Source: Arcicella sp. | GTDB taxonomy: Bacteria; Bacteroidota; Bacteroidia; Cytophagales; Spirosomataceae | Assembly: GCA_025354645.1 (NCBI GenBank) | Contig: JANXML010000377.1 | Location: 1-32,819, forward strand | Length of the DNA stretch: 32,819 nucleotides | Reading direction: 5' to 3' | Shown: piece after piece, positions 32,728 through 32,819 of the stretch | Layout: each line of letters begins with the position of its first letter | Numbering within the stretch: position 1 is the first letter of the stretch | The notes under the pieces: generated by a model | What the model was told of the DNA's origin: nothing | What the model saw: only the letters and a program-made list of their open reading frames with translations | The model's database searches: none | Position numbers and translations under genes: made by a program

Positions 32728-32819
32728 CTACTGATTATCAATACTTTGAGGTAATTTTATTTCTAACGGTTTTTGATAATTCCAAGTCTTCAATTTCTCC
32801 ATATCAAATCGTAAATCTT
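32728..32819 (-). CDS. C-terminal end of an unidentified gene
   Basis: The frame is open from the window edge to TAG at 32728, giving about 29 codons (ending EIKLPQSIDNQ). Codon use looks like that of the neighbours. Because it is in the same frame as the truncated ELWxxDGT gene, it could belong to that gene with a nonsense mutation, or be the end of a different gene such as a transposase. I cannot identify it. Confidence 0.35.
   Translation of the reverse strand, partial: DLRFDMEKLKTWNYQKPLEIKLPQSIDNQ

Overview
The window looks like a chromosomal segment of a low-GC Bacteroidota, most likely of the Cytophagales (Spirosomaceae-like). The evidence is a GldB gliding lipoprotein, a PorT-family barrel, a DUF4833 protein, ELWxxDGT repeats ending in a C-terminal block typical of Cytophagales surface proteins, fused HisIE, many short lipoproteins, and TATCTTTG boxes matching the Bacteroidota -7 promoter motif TAnnTTTG. 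Species cannot be fixed from this alone. I found no rRNA, tRNA, CRISPR array, phage module or complete insertion sequence.

Layout. 1-1117: end of a methionine aminotransferase and a small lipoprotein. 1310-1813: a TonB C-terminal domain protein. 2279-6932 (all minus): a compact gene string running membrane protein, Fur-family regulator, small antitoxin (missed at a 60-residue cut-off), ParE/RelE toxin, hisA, hisF, a PD-(D/E)XK-like protein, hisIE and a 4-TM holin-family protein, closed by a hairpin terminator at 2195-2234. 7088-13999: exported amidase, DUF4833 protein, SppA, PorT-like barrel, GldB and a CHRD lipoprotein. 14151-19294: ABC exporter, HAD phosphatase and RNase R. 19353-21838: DUF2975 membrane protein and Xre-type regulator, with an AAA_14/DUF4143 ATPase apparently inserted at the 3' end of the regulator. 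21991-27029 (minus): GHL10-type glycosidase, ProC, TlpA-like thioredoxin and GatB. 27275-32819: a large BNR/VPS10-type exported protein, a small metallopeptidase-like lipoprotein, an S74-like surface protein and a 5'-truncated ELWxxDGT repeat gene.

The most notable content lies in the repeats. Three intergenic elements (4684-4750, 6396-6481, 21927-21994) each consist of two inverted GTAG/GTAA-headed hairpins, the architecture of REP/BIME elements mobilised by RAYT transposases. Two of them supply the stop codon of the adjacent gene. Other repeat types seem to have entered coding sequence in frame at linkers of the ABC exporter and RNase R. The AAA_14 ATPase gene is flanked by 43-bp direct repeats (42/43 identical), one of which is the 3' end of the Xre gene, so it looks like a single-gene cassette that rebuilt its target on insertion.

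Functionally, hisA, hisF and hisIE carry out consecutive histidine steps, while hisG, hisD, hisC, hisB and hisH are absent from the window. The toxin-antitoxin pair and the nuclease-like gene sit within the same run of same-strand genes. Most of the rest is housekeeping (GatB, ProC, RNase R, SppA) and envelope proteins.
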